DNA of 6,357 nt from Planctomycetota bacterium. Lineage in GTDB: Bacteria > Planctomycetota > PUPC01 > JABMSA01 > JAUWKK01. The position numbers and the translations under genes are program-made. The stretch is from NCBI GenBank assembly GCA_030614245.1, contig JAUWKK010000173.1:1-6357 (forward strand). The letters run 5' to 3'. Positions 6,156 through 6,357 of this stretch are shown one piece after another. Positions within the stretch are counted from its first letter, which is position 1; each line of letters starts with the position of its first letter. The notes below the pieces were generated by a model. It did not search any database and was not told where the DNA came from. It saw nothing but the letters and a program-made list of their open reading frames with translations.

Positions 6156-6272
6156 GCGCATGGGCGTCTCTGGTGCGCGAGTTTGCCCGTCGCGCGGGCG
6201 CTGATTGGCTGATGATAATGGGCGATGGCGGCCGTGTGGCGGTGGCTTGTTACAGACTGAGCAGTCGATGTG

Positions 6273-6348
6273 TGGAGGCGGCAGTCGGATTCGAACCGAC
6301 GATGAGGAATTTGCAATCCCTTGCCTTAGACCACTTGGCCATGCCGCC
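6273..6348 (-). tRNA. trnC: tRNA-Cys (anticodon GCA), with encoded CCA
   Basis: Read on the minus strand, a complete cloverleaf folds. The acceptor stem is GGCGGCA (6348-6342) with TGCCGCC (6283-6277). The D arm is GCC/GGC around an 11-nt loop containing GG. The anticodon stem AGGGA/TTCCT has one G-U pair and encloses loop TTGCAAA with anticodon GCA (6314-6312). The variable loop has four bases, and the T arm GTCGG/CCGAC encloses TTCGAAT. The discriminator base is T (6276), the U73 that cysteinyl-tRNA synthetase recognises, and CCA is encoded at 6275-6273. It delivers cysteine at UGC/UGU codons. It faces pcrA tail to tail, and its promoter lies beyond the right edge. Confidence 0.97.
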
Positions 6349-6357
6349 TGCGGGCAG

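Noticed and set aside
1..6357. CRISPR array, insertion sequence ends, attachment site next to the tRNA, or defence cluster
   Set aside because: I found no spaced direct repeats, transposase or integrase motifs, and no repeat of the tRNA 3' end elsewhere in the window. The genes are core or solitary.

Overview
This GC-rich bacterial window has a mixed-strand, loosely packed layout and no recognisable mobile element or defence locus. Signal-peptide proteins resembling alpha-2-macroglobulin and GH31, spacious intergenic DNA, a PcrA-type helicase with the GDPDQ form of motif III, and a short decayed gene resembling proteins I remember from planctomycete genomes together suggest Planctomycetota or a related PVC lineage. 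That placement is inference; there is no rRNA or strong marker gene to prove it.

From left to right: (1) 1-690, minus strand, is the 5' part of a secreted protein with macroglobulin-like beta domains; it runs off the left edge. Behind it lie a good sigma70-type promoter and a hairpin at the predicted 5' end of the mRNA. (2) 691-1269 is gene-poor. It holds a short minus-strand reading frame with a strong Shine-Dalgarno (854-1030) that looks like the remnant of a small conserved gene broken by a frameshift. (3) 1270-3573, minus strand, is a complete exported glycoside hydrolase of family 31 with both catalytic aspartates but unusual residues around them. (4) 3574-3930 is a divergent intergenic region. 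It has a good promoter for the GH31 gene, a perfect 9-bp tandem duplication, and two tiny upstream ORFs, one of which overlaps the GH31 start codon as TAATG. (5) 3931-6102, plus strand, is a full-length PcrA/UvrD superfamily 1A helicase. (6) 6103-6272 is a short spacer. (7) 6273-6348, minus strand, is a tRNA-Cys(GCA) with an encoded CCA end.

The genes do not form an operon and share no evident pathway. GH31 and pcrA are divergent, pcrA and the tRNA are convergent, and the macroglobulin-like gene has its own promoter. I found no convincing new multi-gene system. The points most worth checking are the GH31 leader with its overlapping mini-ORF, the altered GH31 active-site surroundings, the decayed gene at 854-1030, and the 5'-end hairpin of the macroglobulin-like gene.
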